The position numbers were made by a program, and so were the translations under genes. Under the pieces are notes generated by a model. That model searched no databases, was not told the DNA's origin, and was given only the letters and a program-made list of their open reading frames with translations. DNA of 64,000 nt from JACCXG01 sp963717745 (GTDB lineage Bacteria > Acidobacteriota > Vicinamibacteria > Vicinamibacterales > 2-12-FULL-66-21): NCBI GenBank assembly GCA_963717745.1, contig CAVQXJ010000002.1, positions 186,001-250,000 on the forward strand. Direction: 5' to 3'. Each line of letters begins with the position of its first letter. The first letter of the stretch is position 1. Shown here one piece after another: positions 17,170-25,323 of this stretch.

Positions 17170-18482
17170 TCAATCCGTTCTGCGACTCCCGAACTGCGAC
17201 AAGTCCGTCAGTCACTGGCGGGCGTTGGTGGCCACGCCAACGACGGCATCGAACGCCGGCCTCGGCTGCCTGTCCCTCCTGAAGAGCAGCGGGTAGTTCA
17301 TCCTGCCTGGCACCGGGTAGTTGTTCTTCCACGACATACCGTCGTGCGCGCCCCAGAACGTCACCCGGTCGATCTTGTCCCTGCGGGTATAGAAGATGCG
17401 GAACAACTCCGCCCATCGCGCCGTCACCTGCCGCTCCACATCGTCGGGCAGCCCGCCGCGGTACGGATCGAGGTAGGCCTCGAACTCTTCGAGCTGGAAC
17501 TGCGGATCGCTCATGACGGTGCCGACGACCTGCCCCTCGCGCGTGAGTGGCAGGACGTCGACGTCGAGCTCGGTAATCATGACCTTCACGCCGAGGGCCG
17601 CGAACGCGTCGATCGCCGACTCTATGTACTCGCTTGTCGGGTAGTTGAGTCCCCAGTGTCCCTGCATCCCGATCCCGTCGATCCTGATGCCCGCTGCCTT
17701 GAGCATCTTCACCATGCGCACGATGCCGTCCCGCTTGGCTGGCCTCCAGGTGTTGAAGTCGTTGTAGTAGAGCTCGGCACCGGGTGCGTACTGGCTGGCG
17801 AAGCGGAACGCCGCCTTCACCAGTTCGTCGCCATTTCCGACGGCGTTGACCCACGAGGTCGGCCGGTACGAACCGTCGTTGTCGATTACCTCGTTCACCA
17901 CGTCCCAGGCGTGAACGCGCCCTTTGTAGCGACCCGCGACCGTCTCGATATGGCTGCGCATCCGTTCGATCTGGACCGCGGGCGGGTTCGCCTTCCCCGA
18001 TTCGTCCTGGAAGAACCAGGCCGGCGTCTGGTTGTGCCAGACCAGCGTGTGACCGACGATGAACAGGCCGTGGGCCTCGCCGAAGGCGACAAAGGCGTCG
18101 GCCGGGCCGAAGTTGAACTCACCGGGCCGCGGATTGATGGGGCCCGCCTTCATGGCGTTGTCGGCCGTGATGCTGGCGAAGTGCCGCAGAACGAGGTCGC
18201 GCGACTCCGGGTCCTTGCCCGACACGATCACGCTGTTGACCGCCGTGCCGATCGCGAATGCGTCCTTGAAGACGTCCTTCAGTGCGGCGCGGTTCTGGAC
18301 GGTTTCGACGAGCTCGACGCCGAGCAGCAGACAGACACCCAGGGTAGAAATCGTTCTGTTCATGGTTCTAGTCTCTATTTCGTAGCCGCTCACCCATCGC
18401 CACCCAAGACCAGCGCAGCCATCGCGTCTCGTACCATACGTCGCAAGCGTCACCAAGGCGACCACGACCGGATTACCGAGGC
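17170..18482. repeat. Segmental duplication, copy 2 (GH10 xylanase plus upstream region)
   Basis: Nearly identical to 1620-2935. Differences are scattered single bases plus a small indel near the signal peptide. The flanks differ completely from those of copy 1. Confidence 0.9.
17212..18363 (-). CDS. Endo-1,4-beta-xylanase, glycoside hydrolase family 10 (copy 2)
   Basis: A 383-residue near-duplicate of the xylanase at 1662-2816. Catalytic Glu158 (WDVVNEV) and Glu265 (MITELDVD) are kept and the frame is open throughout. The signal peptide differs (MNRTISTLGVCLLLGVELVE) through a small indel. ATG 18363 corresponds to the start of copy 1. Both copies being open suggests both are still under selection or that the duplication is very recent. 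Confidence 0.95.
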   Translation of the reverse strand: MNRTISTLGVCLLLGVELVETVQNRAALKDVFKDAFAIGTAVNSVIVSGKDPESRDLVLRHFASITADNAMKAGPINPRPGEFNFGPADAFVAFGEAHGLFIVGHTLVWHNQTPAWFFQDESGKANPPAVQIERMRSHIETVAGRYKGRVHAWDVVNEVIDNDGSYRPTSWVNAVGNGDELVKAAFRFASQYAPGAELYYNDFNTWRPAKRDGIVRMVKMLKAAGIRIDGIGMQGHWGLNYPTSEYIESAIDAFAALGVKVMITELDVDVLPLTREGQVVGTVMSDPQFQLEEFEAYLDPYRGGLPDDVERQVTARWAELFRIFYTRRDKIDRVTFWGAHDGMSWKNNYPVPGRMNYPLLFRRDRQPRPAFDAVVGVATNARQ

Positions 18483-18710
18483 TCAAGGTCATGATCAGGA
18501 TGATGTACGTCTCTGCGGAATCGTCGGCTCATCTTCAGCGCCGGAGCGCCAGTTCACGCGCAACTTGCGAGGGAGGCTGCGATCGCTAGGGCCGACGCAA
18601 TCCTCAACACCTCCAGAGCGGCAAGACTGCAAAAATGGGACGGGGTTCGACGAGAGGTTGACGCGCGAGCTCCCCGAAACCAAGCTCGCCGCGTGCGCGA
18701 AAGCGATTGG

Positions 18711-18783
18711 TGGTGAGCCGCATGGTCGCGAGTTGGAACCAGTTGGAGAGTTGGCTGCGGCAGGTTGAGGTACTCCGGACGGT
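18711..18783 (+). repeat. Copy 2 of dispersed 'ASWNQ..WLRQ' repeat, in a gene-free stretch
   Basis: Encodes VSRMVASWNQLESWLRQVEVLR, matching copy 1 at 1265. The surrounding 18483-19065 contains no supportable gene on either strand. Confidence 0.5.
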
Positions 18784-19065
18784 GGGCATGATGCCGCGCA
18801 TGTTTGCCGGCCGCTCCCGACTGGTTGACTCTGCGAGGCTCAGCGAGACTTAGCGCGCCGTTGTGCGGAAGTGCCTAGCGCGAGGATGACCACCTGGCCG
18901 GCCGTTGGCCACCGCTGCGAGCCGTCCGTTCCGGCGGCGTGCCGAACCGGCGACCTCAGTCCCAACCCCTGGATTGCGCCCGACCGGAGTCTCACCGTAC
19001 ACTCGCTCTTCCTCGGTTGAACGCACCATCCTCATCTTCATCACGACTCATGGAGAGATCAATCA

Positions 19066-19476
19066 ATGACCGATACGGCGGCCGCAATCAACGCGACCAA
19101 TCTGGGCTGCTCGATCACCTGCAAGGATCTGGCGGCGTCTATTCGCTTCTACCGCGATGCCATCGGGTTTGCGGTGGCTCGGACGTTCGAGAACGAAGGG
19201 AAGGTCGTTGCGGCGGTGGTCGCCGCGGGTGATTGCCACATCGTCCTCAACCAGGACGATGGCAAGCTCGGTTGGGACCGGATCAAGGGACAGGGTTTCT
19301 ACCTGCAGATCAACGTGGCGGGCGCTGCCGATGTGGACGCGGCTGCTGCGCGGATCAAGGCCGCGGGTGGAACGCTGCTGAGTGAGCCGGCGGACCGTCC
19401 TTGGGGCGCACGCATGTTCCAGTTCAACGATATGGACGGGTTCAAGCTCGGGGTGTCCACACCGCTCGTGGGATAA
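19066..19476 (+). CDS. VOC-superfamily (glyoxalase/bleomycin-resistance-like) protein
   Basis: 136 residues in the two-beta-alpha-beta-beta-beta-module VOC fold: CSITCKDLAASIRFYRDAIGF, then IVLNQDDGK, then ARIKAAGGTLLSEPADRPWGARMFQFNDMDGFKLGV. The D-x-x-G-F end and DLAASIRFYRD start are family hallmarks. Such proteins are metal-dependent lyases, dioxygenases or drug-binding proteins; this one cannot be assigned. ATG 19066 is preceded by GGAGAG at 19052. Confidence 0.85.
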   Translation: MTDTAAAINATNLGCSITCKDLAASIRFYRDAIGFAVARTFENEGKVVAAVVAAGDCHIVLNQDDGKLGWDRIKGQGFYLQINVAGAADVDAAAARIKAAGGTLLSEPADRPWGARMFQFNDMDGFKLGVSTPLVG

Positions 19477-19693
19477 CACCCGCAGCACTCATCGCGCCGT
19501 CGCGGTCCGCTTCACGAGGCGCTTCGGGGCGAGTCTGACTGTCTCGCCCAGCAGCGGCGTTCATGTGGCCGTCCGGCGGCAGCGTGGTGAGTGGTCTGCG
19601 TCTCGCGCTGTTCGGCCACAGACCGCTGGCCGAACACATGCGGACGGGACTGCGGCGTTTGACTCGGCGCGCGTATCCGCGCTGGGGGAGGCT

Positions 19694-19740
19694 GGTGAGC
19701 CAAAATTTCGCGAGTTGGAACCATCCGCCAATGGGTGAGC
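19694..19740 (+). repeat. Copy 3 of dispersed 'FASWN' repeat (degenerate)
   Basis: Encodes VSQNFASWN, then diverges. It lies in the gene-free interval 19477-20074, which also holds a strong hairpin GTTCGGCCA-8-TGGCCGAAC at 19610-19635 and a second one, GGGCGAG-9-CTCGCCC, near 19527-19549. Confidence 0.4.
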
Positions 19741-19858
19741 CGAGTCGACGCGTTCCGACGACGCCGCATGCGCGACTCGTCGCGTCATAGGCCCGCCGCC
19801 CGAGACTCGGTGATCGTAGTATCTCCGATCCAATACGAGTCTCACGGCGGCGAGAAAC

Positions 19859-19900
19859 AGTTGGAACCAGATTCGGGAATGGTTGAGGCGCGTGGTGTCA
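19859..19900 (+). repeat. Copy 4 of dispersed 'SWNQ..WLR' repeat
   Basis: Encodes SWNQIREWLRRV in an isolated open stretch, matching the core of copies 1 and 2. Confidence 0.4.
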
Positions 19901-20074
19901 CTCCGCCAAGCCGCGTGATGGCCTGGAACCGCCGCTGTTGCCAGGGCAGCTGCTTCGAACACATGATCGCTTTCTCGGTCAGCCGTTCCACCCTGTAGTA
20001 CAGCGGAACTGTATTAGCCCGCCTCTGTAGGCCGACTTGGCGTGGGTCGTGTCTTGCATTCACAACCGGACACG

Positions 20075-21820
20075 ATGCTCACAATTGCTCTGTCTCACCT
20101 GCTGGGCCGCGGTGTGCGCCTGGAGACGCACGAAGCGGTTGCGCTCGCACGGGAGCTGCTGGCACACCCCTGCGGTATTCCGACTCCCGAGAACATCCAG
20201 CTCGGTTCCGACGGCTCGGCATCCTGCACCAGCACCGCCGGCGTGCCCTCGGTGGCGAACGTCGCCCAGCTGCTGCTGACGCTGCTGCCGGCTGGTACCC
20301 CCAGCGTGCCGGCGCCGCTTCGCTATGCAATCGCGCGCGGGCTCGAGGCGGTCGAGGCGCCGCCCTTCGCGTCGCTGGGCGAGTTCTCGAGCGCGCTGGA
20401 GCGGTTCGAAAAGGGGGCGCGCCGCGACGTGCTGAGGGGCGTCCTCCAGCGCGGCGCCCGCCCATCGCGGCCGATCGCGGCGGGGATCGCCGTGGCACCA
20501 GCGCCGACGCCCGTGCCGCCGCTCGCGGCAGGGCTTTCGGTGGCGCTTCGGCCCACCGTCGTTCCGTCGCGGCCGACACTCGTGGTCCGCACACCGACCG
20601 CGTCCTCGAACGATCTGCTACCGCCGATCGCTGCCGCCCCGCCGATATTCAGGTCCGTCGGCGCCGACGGAGAAGCGGGCTTGCCTGTTCATGCATCGCG
20701 GCGCTGGGCACTGGCGGCCGCCGCGGCACTCGTCGCGTCGTTTGCCGTGGGCTACGCCATCGGGGACGGAATCACCGACCGGCGTGCCGCGACACAACCA
20801 TCTCGTTCCGCGCGCGTGTCGGCCGGGGACTCGGCGGCCGCACGTGCAAGGAACGATTCGGCTGGGAACCCGGCGGAAGTAGAACCGAGGCACGAGATCG
20901 TGCGCGCGCCCCACACCTCCTCGGCTGACGAGATCGTCCCGCCGCCGGCGGCGGCCCGTGCCGATGCCTTGGCGAACGCGCCGACCGGCCCCGTTGAACG
21001 CGTCGGTGAGCAGGTCAGAGCCATCCGGGCCGTCCGCGCGACAAATGCCAACGCCTTCTCTCCGGCCTTCGCATCGGACGGCACGGCGATCTTCTTCCAC
21101 ACCGGCGGCGAACGCGACCCGCGCAGCACGATCGAAGTCGCGCCCACCGGCAGCCAGACAGGTGAAGATCCGGGCATCACGACGCTCGTCGATGACGGCT
21201 CGCACAACTATCACGCGCAGCCATCCCCGGATGGCCGCTTGGTGGCGTTCGACTCGGACCGGGACGGCGAGCGTGGTATCTACGTGGCCAACCGGGATGG
21301 CTCGCAAGTCCGCCGGGTCAGCGGCGCGGGCTACGCCGCGGTGCCGACGTGGTCGCGGAATAATCAGTGGCTCGCTTACATCCGGTCCGAGACGGACAAG
21401 CCCTCAGTGTGGAATCTGTGGGTGCAGGCGGCCGCTGGCGGCAGTGCGCGCCGCGTCACGAACTATCGATATGGCCAGACGTGGGCGGCCTCGTGGTTCC
21501 CTGACGACCGCCGCATCGCCTACAGCCACGAGGACACGCTGATCGTGACGGACCTGCGGACCGGCGCGGCCACTCGCTATCGGACGCCCGTCAAGGGGCA
21601 GTTGGTGCGGACGCCCGCGGTCTCGCCGGATGGCACGAAGATCATCTTCCAGGTCTTCCGCCACGGCGCCTGGCTTCTCGACCTTGCCGGTGGCTCGATG
21701 CAGCGGGTGCTCTCGGATCCGACAGCGGAGGAGTTCGCCTGGTCGCCGGATGGCCGCCAGGTCGCGTTCCACAGCCGCCGCGACGGCCAGTGGGGGATTT
21801 ACGTGCTGTCGCGCAGCTAG
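20075..21820 (+). CDS. TolB-type beta-propeller protein with regulatory N-terminus and one membrane helix
   Basis: 581 residues from ATG 20075. Residues 1-140 (SHLLGRGVRLETHEAVALARELL, TPENIQLGSDGSASC, RYAIARGLEAVEAPPF) form a domain I have met mainly in acidobacterial proteins. A Pro/Ala-rich linker follows, then one transmembrane helix near 230 (WALAAAAALVASFAVGYAIGD). The C-terminal 250 residues hold WD40-like/TolB propeller repeats (SPDGRLVAFDSDRDGERGIY, SRNNQWLAYI, SPDGTKIIFQ, SPDGRQVAFHS). It is likely anchored in the inner membrane with the propeller outside. Its partner is unknown. Confidence 0.65.
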   Translation: MLTIALSHLLGRGVRLETHEAVALARELLAHPCGIPTPENIQLGSDGSASCTSTAGVPSVANVAQLLLTLLPAGTPSVPAPLRYAIARGLEAVEAPPFASLGEFSSALERFEKGARRDVLRGVLQRGARPSRPIAAGIAVAPAPTPVPPLAAGLSVALRPTVVPSRPTLVVRTPTASSNDLLPPIAAAPPIFRSVGADGEAGLPVHASRRWALAAAAALVASFAVGYAIGDGITDRRAATQPSRSARVSAGDSAAARARNDSAGNPAEVEPRHEIVRAPHTSSADEIVPPPAAARADALANAPTGPVERVGEQVRAIRAVRATNANAFSPAFASDGTAIFFHTGGERDPRSTIEVAPTGSQTGEDPGITTLVDDGSHNYHAQPSPDGRLVAFDSDRDGERGIYVANRDGSQVRRVSGAGYAAVPTWSRNNQWLAYIRSETDKPSVWNLWVQAAAGGSARRVTNYRYGQTWAASWFPDDRRIAYSHEDTLIVTDLRTGAATRYRTPVKGQLVRTPAVSPDGTKIIFQVFRHGAWLLDLAGGSMQRVLSDPTAEEFAWSPDGRQVAFHSRRDGQWGIYVLSRS

Positions 21821-22093
21821 CGCGCGAGTATGCCTGATCACATGTACCGTGCGAGCTGCATTGGAGTTCTCGGCGTGAGCGTCAACTCCTCATCCATTGC
21901 CTCGTCCCCGCGTCGCCCGGCGCGGAGGAGCGCACGCGCCACCGCATGGCGTGCTCGTGGGGCTGAGCAAGCCGGCTTCATTCGTTCGGAGTCGCGGTGA
22001 CTCATGCAACGCATCAGGTTTCCACGGGACTAGCAGGCTCGGGCGCAGGGGGCACTGCTTCGAAAAAGACTCTCGCCGCGGCTGCGTGCCCGC

Positions 22094-22975
22094 TCACCCC
22101 CCAACCGCCGACAGATCGAGCCGGCTGAGACGCTCCGGATCGGCCAGGATATCGATCTCCACGATCTTGTCGCCGGCGATCGTGAAGCCGAGCACCGAGA
22201 ACACGCGGCCGTCGGGACGGCGCGACACGAAACCAAGATGGCCGTTGACGAGCACCAGCTGATTGGACAGGCCGCTCCTCGAGAACGTCGCGGCCTGTTC
22301 GGCGACGGCGGTCGCTCCTCGCACCACCCTTGACAGGCCCGCGAGCGCCCCGGCATCAGCCCGCAGGACGATGTCCGGATCGAGCACGGCGACCAGACCC
22401 TCGAAGTTGCCCTCCCGGGCGGCGGCCATGAACGCGTCGACGACGCGCCGCTGCTGACGCAGGTCGTGGTCGGCCTGCGGGGCTTTGGTCTGGACGCGAC
22501 GCCGCGCGCGGCTCGCGAGCTGACGCGCGGCAACGGGGGAGCGATCCACGATCGGCGCGATCTCGTCGAACGTCATGCCGAAGACGTCGTGCAGCACGAA
22601 CGCGAGTCGTTCCGCCGGGTCGAGGGTCTCCAGCACCACCAGGAGCGCGAGCCCGACCGAGTCCGCGAGAATCGCATCGGACTCCTGGTCCGCGTCAGCG
22701 CGGGTGATCACGGGATCGGGTACGTGTGTGTCCAAGGGATCCTCCCGGCGCGAGGTCCGCGTTCGCAACATGTCCAGGCATACCCGCGCCACGACGGTCG
22801 TGAGCCAGGCGCGCAGGTTCTCGACCTGGCTGACATCGGTCCGGCCGAGCCGAATCCAGCCTTCCTGGACTGCATCTTCGGCTTCGCTCGCCGACCCGAG
22901 CATCCGGTACGCCACCGCGCGCAAGTGCGAACGGTGTTCTTCGAATTGCCCGGTGAGCTCCTCAGGTATCGGCAT
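22094..22975 (-). CDS. sigJ: RNA polymerase ECF sigma factor, SigJ type with SnoaL-like C-terminus
   Basis: 293 residues. Sigma region 2: LRAVAYRMLGSASEAEDAVQEGWIR. Region 4: DPAERLAFVLHDVFGMTFDEIAPIVDRSPVAARQLASRARRRV. A SnoaL/NTF2-like domain follows (QQRRVVDAFMAAAREGNFEGLVAVLDPDIVLRAD), as in the ECF41/SigJ group, where the C-terminal domain replaces an anti-sigma factor. These groups often act with a carboxymuconolactone decarboxylase or DUF partner; none is adjacent here. It is divergent from the small membrane gene at 23117. Confidence 0.9.
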   Translation of the reverse strand: MPIPEELTGQFEEHRSHLRAVAYRMLGSASEAEDAVQEGWIRLGRTDVSQVENLRAWLTTVVARVCLDMLRTRTSRREDPLDTHVPDPVITRADADQESDAILADSVGLALLVVLETLDPAERLAFVLHDVFGMTFDEIAPIVDRSPVAARQLASRARRRVQTKAPQADHDLRQQRRVVDAFMAAAREGNFEGLVAVLDPDIVLRADAGALAGLSRVVRGATAVAEQAATFSRSGLSNQLVLVNGHLGFVSRRPDGRVFSVLGFTIAGDKIVEIDILADPERLSRLDLSAVGG

Positions 22976-23116
22976 CCGTCACATTCCTCCGTCGCGGTCC
23001 GTCATGGTAGTGACTGACGGGCCAAAACGTCGATGATGTGACAGAACCGGAGCGAAAGACCACCGAAGTTGCACCTGTGCCCGATCCGCTTCGGCTCATG
23101 TTCAAAGGAGGTCCCA

Positions 23117-23338
23117 TTGAACTGGAACGGCTGGATTCGACAGACGCACCGCTGGGTGTCCATTGCCTTCACGCTGACGGTCATCGCCAACTTCATCGCC
23201 CTGTCGCGGGGAGGCGGAATGCCTCCCCCCTGGGTGACCTACTCGCCCCTGCTCCCGCTCGCGTTGCTTCTGATCACTGGTCTGTACATGTTCGTCCTGC
23301 CGTATGCCAGCAAGTGGCGCAGGGGGGCGACGCGCTGA
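23117..23338 (+). CDS. Small two-helix membrane protein with TTG start
   Basis: 73 residues with two hydrophobic helices (VSIAFTLTVIANFIAL and LLPLALLLITGLYMFVLPY) and a conserved-looking opening NWNGWIRQTHRW. AAAGGAGG at 23104-23111 ends 5 bases before TTG 23117 and decides that start over the longer upstream frame. It converges on the VOC gene, with stops 8 bases apart. The function is unknown. Confidence 0.7.
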   Translation: MNWNGWIRQTHRWVSIAFTLTVIANFIALSRGGGMPPPWVTYSPLLPLALLLITGLYMFVLPYASKWRRGATR

Positions 23339-23346
23339 CGTACGCT

Positions 23347-23739
23347 CTACCAGCGCATCAGCTGCGTGACCTGAATGAGATTGCCGCAGGTGTCGGTCAG
23401 CTTGGCGATCTTTGAGCCGGTCACGTCCGTGGGTGGCATGGTGAACTCGGCGCCGCGCGCTTTCATCCGCTCGTAATCGGCCTGCACGTCGTCGGTGAAG
23501 AACATGACGGCGGGCTGGCCTTGCTGGAAGATCGCCTGCTGGTAGGCCTTGGCCGCCGGGTTGTCGTCGAGCGCCAGCTGCAGCTCGGTGCCGTCCTGGT
23601 CCTCTGGTGAGGCCACGGTGAGCCAGCGAAACGGTCCTTGGGTGAAGTCGGCCTTCTTCACGAAGCGGAGCACGTCGGTATAGAAGCGCAGGGCCCTTTC
23701 CTGGTCGTTCACGTGCACGGTGGTCAGCTTGATCTTCAT
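23347..23739 (-). CDS. VOC-superfamily (glyoxalase-like) protein
   Basis: 130 residues: MKIKLTTVHVNDQERALRFY, GPFRWLTVASPEDQDGTELQL, AVMFFTDDVQADYERMKARG and TDTCGNLIQVTQL. This is the PhnB/extradiol-like VOC pattern with H9, E48-type and N-terminal-metal positions, common near ECF sigma genes of the SigJ type. ATG 23739 is preferred to the upstream in-frame start because the fold begins at once. Confidence 0.85.
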   Translation of the reverse strand: MKIKLTTVHVNDQERALRFYTDVLRFVKKADFTQGPFRWLTVASPEDQDGTELQLALDDNPAAKAYQQAIFQQGQPAVMFFTDDVQADYERMKARGAEFTMPPTDVTGSKIAKLTDTCGNLIQVTQLMRW

Positions 23740-23885
23740 CGGTCCACTCCTTGACGTCACATCCGCGGGCGGTGCCGCGTCACTGCTATGACGAAACGCG
23801 ACGGGAGAATGTGACCGAGACGAGGACGTCTGACCGATGAACGAACGAGATTATCTGGCCGGGCGATTTTGATGGCGCCCCGTAC

Positions 23886-24470
23886 TCAGCTCCGGGTCTC
23901 GTCTCCCTCCAGCACTACCTTGGCGGCCTCGGCCAGCATGGCCAGCGCCCGGTCGGCCGGATAGGCCTCTCCAGCCCTCAGCGGCGGGGGACTTGGGGCG
24001 ATCGGCACCAGCCGGTCGCCCGTCTCGTCGCGCAGCCACAGTGCCAGCAGGTAGAGGGCCGGAGCGCGCACGACCGACACTTCCACTTTGCTTTGTCCCG
24101 CGGTCTTCGCCGCCTCCGCGATCGCGGCGGCCAGTCCACGGTGCAGCGGGCCTGTCGCAAATCCCGCGAAGCTCAGACCCGCTGGTGGCCCGGCGCCTTT
24201 CCGGCCTGGCTTGGGCGGCGTGAGCTCGATCGTTCCCCGCACTTCACCATCGGTGGTCAACGTGGCCAGCCATCCCGTCGGTTGTGCAGCGGCGAGTCCC
24301 TTACCGGCGGCGACGGCGTCGGCGCCGAGATGGTGGACCCTGACTGGCGCCGAGACCGCCGCGCGCTCGCGCGTTCCCAGCGGCACGGCACCGTGGCCGA
24401 CCAGTTCCGCCACCGACGCGTCGAGCACCTTCTCGAATCCCTTTGGGGGCTTTTCGGTCAACAAGGGCAT
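23886..24470 (-). CDS. Hypothetical protein, partner of papain-like peptidase
   Basis: 194 residues, no recognised domain. Composition is Ala/Pro-rich with alternating strands and helices (WLATLTTDGEVRGTIEL, AIAEAAKTAGQSKVEVSVVRAPALYLLALWLRDE). It begins 13 bases after the peptidase gene ends and on the same strand, so it is probably cotranscribed and may be a structural partner, substrate or inhibitor of the peptidase. No signal peptide. Confidence 0.55.
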   Translation of the reverse strand: MPLLTEKPPKGFEKVLDASVAELVGHGAVPLGTRERAAVSAPVRVHHLGADAVAAGKGLAAAQPTGWLATLTTDGEVRGTIELTPPKPGRKGAGPPAGLSFAGFATGPLHRGLAAAIAEAAKTAGQSKVEVSVVRAPALYLLALWLRDETGDRLVPIAPSPPPLRAGEAYPADRALAMLAEAAKVVLEGDETRS

Positions 24471-24483
24471 GACGATCTCCTTT

Positions 24484-25152
24484 TCAAGGCTGAGTGCGGT
24501 AGGAGTGCGTCCAGGTTCCGGTGCCCTGGTATCCGGAGACGAACACGCTGTAGTCGACTACGCTGTCGCCGTACCAGGGGTCGGAAATGCGCAGCCTCCT
24601 CGCCGTGCTGCCAGCCCCGGCGAGCTGCCCGAACAACCCCTCGAAATAGCAGACGATCGCCATGAAGTGACCGCCGCCGCCGCTCCATCCCTGGCGGGCA
24701 CAGGGCGGGCGGCCGCTGTTGATCAGCGACTTCACCGTCGCAAAAGACAACGTGCCCGAGGCCATCGAAAGCAGACAACCCACGCGCGTCAGGGCCCGGT
24801 CCAGATACCAGGGCTGGTTACACCCGGCAGAGGATCCGTTGGTGCAGCAGGTGGTCTGCCCCAGTTCGGCATTCACGATCGTGCACTGCGTCCAGGTGGA
24901 CCCCGCGTCGTAGAAGTGAGAGACGCTGTTCGAGACGGCGGCCCAGCACCACTGTGTCTGCTGCTGGTGCTCGACGGTCAATCCGGAGCATCGAGCGGAG
25001 CCCAGCACCCTGATGAAGCGGATGACCCGCCAGTTCAGCGAATAGGCAATCAACTCTGGCCGCGCCGGGGCCTGTTTGACACGCCGCTTTGGCTTGACCC
25101 TGGTCGCGGCGGTTCGCCTCGATGTCGTTTTGACGGTCGCGCTCCGAGCCAT
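24484..25152 (-). CDS. Papain-like cysteine peptidase
   Basis: 222 residues from ATG 25152. A basic N-terminal 40 residues (RRTAATRVKPKRRVK) is followed by a papain-like core: catalytic Cys in QQTQWCWAAVSNSVSHFY, catalytic His in SGGGGHFMAIVCYF, and ISDPWYGDS for the third residue. Several extra cysteines (TTCCTNGSSAGC) suggest disulfides, as in secreted C39/papain relatives of bacteria. It is likely in an operon with the downstream hypothetical gene. Whether it is exported is unclear because no normal signal peptide is present. Confidence 0.75.
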   Translation of the reverse strand: MARSATVKTTSRRTAATRVKPKRRVKQAPARPELIAYSLNWRVIRFIRVLGSARCSGLTVEHQQQTQWCWAAVSNSVSHFYDAGSTWTQCTIVNAELGQTTCCTNGSSAGCNQPWYLDRALTRVGCLLSMASGTLSFATVKSLINSGRPPCARQGWSGGGGHFMAIVCYFEGLFGQLAGAGSTARRLRISDPWYGDSVVDYSVFVSGYQGTGTWTHSYRTQP

Positions 25153-25323
25153 GCTCTCCCTCCCACGCTTCACGAATGGGTGACGAGAACCCTCCGAAGG
25201 GGAACGAGGCAAATGGCGGTGCGCCCCCGGAGGGTAGCCCAGTTCTGATGTGTGCGCGATTATTACTCCGCGCGACGAGTTGTCAAGCGCGAACGCCGGA
25301 GAGTGGGGATCAGATGATCCGCT

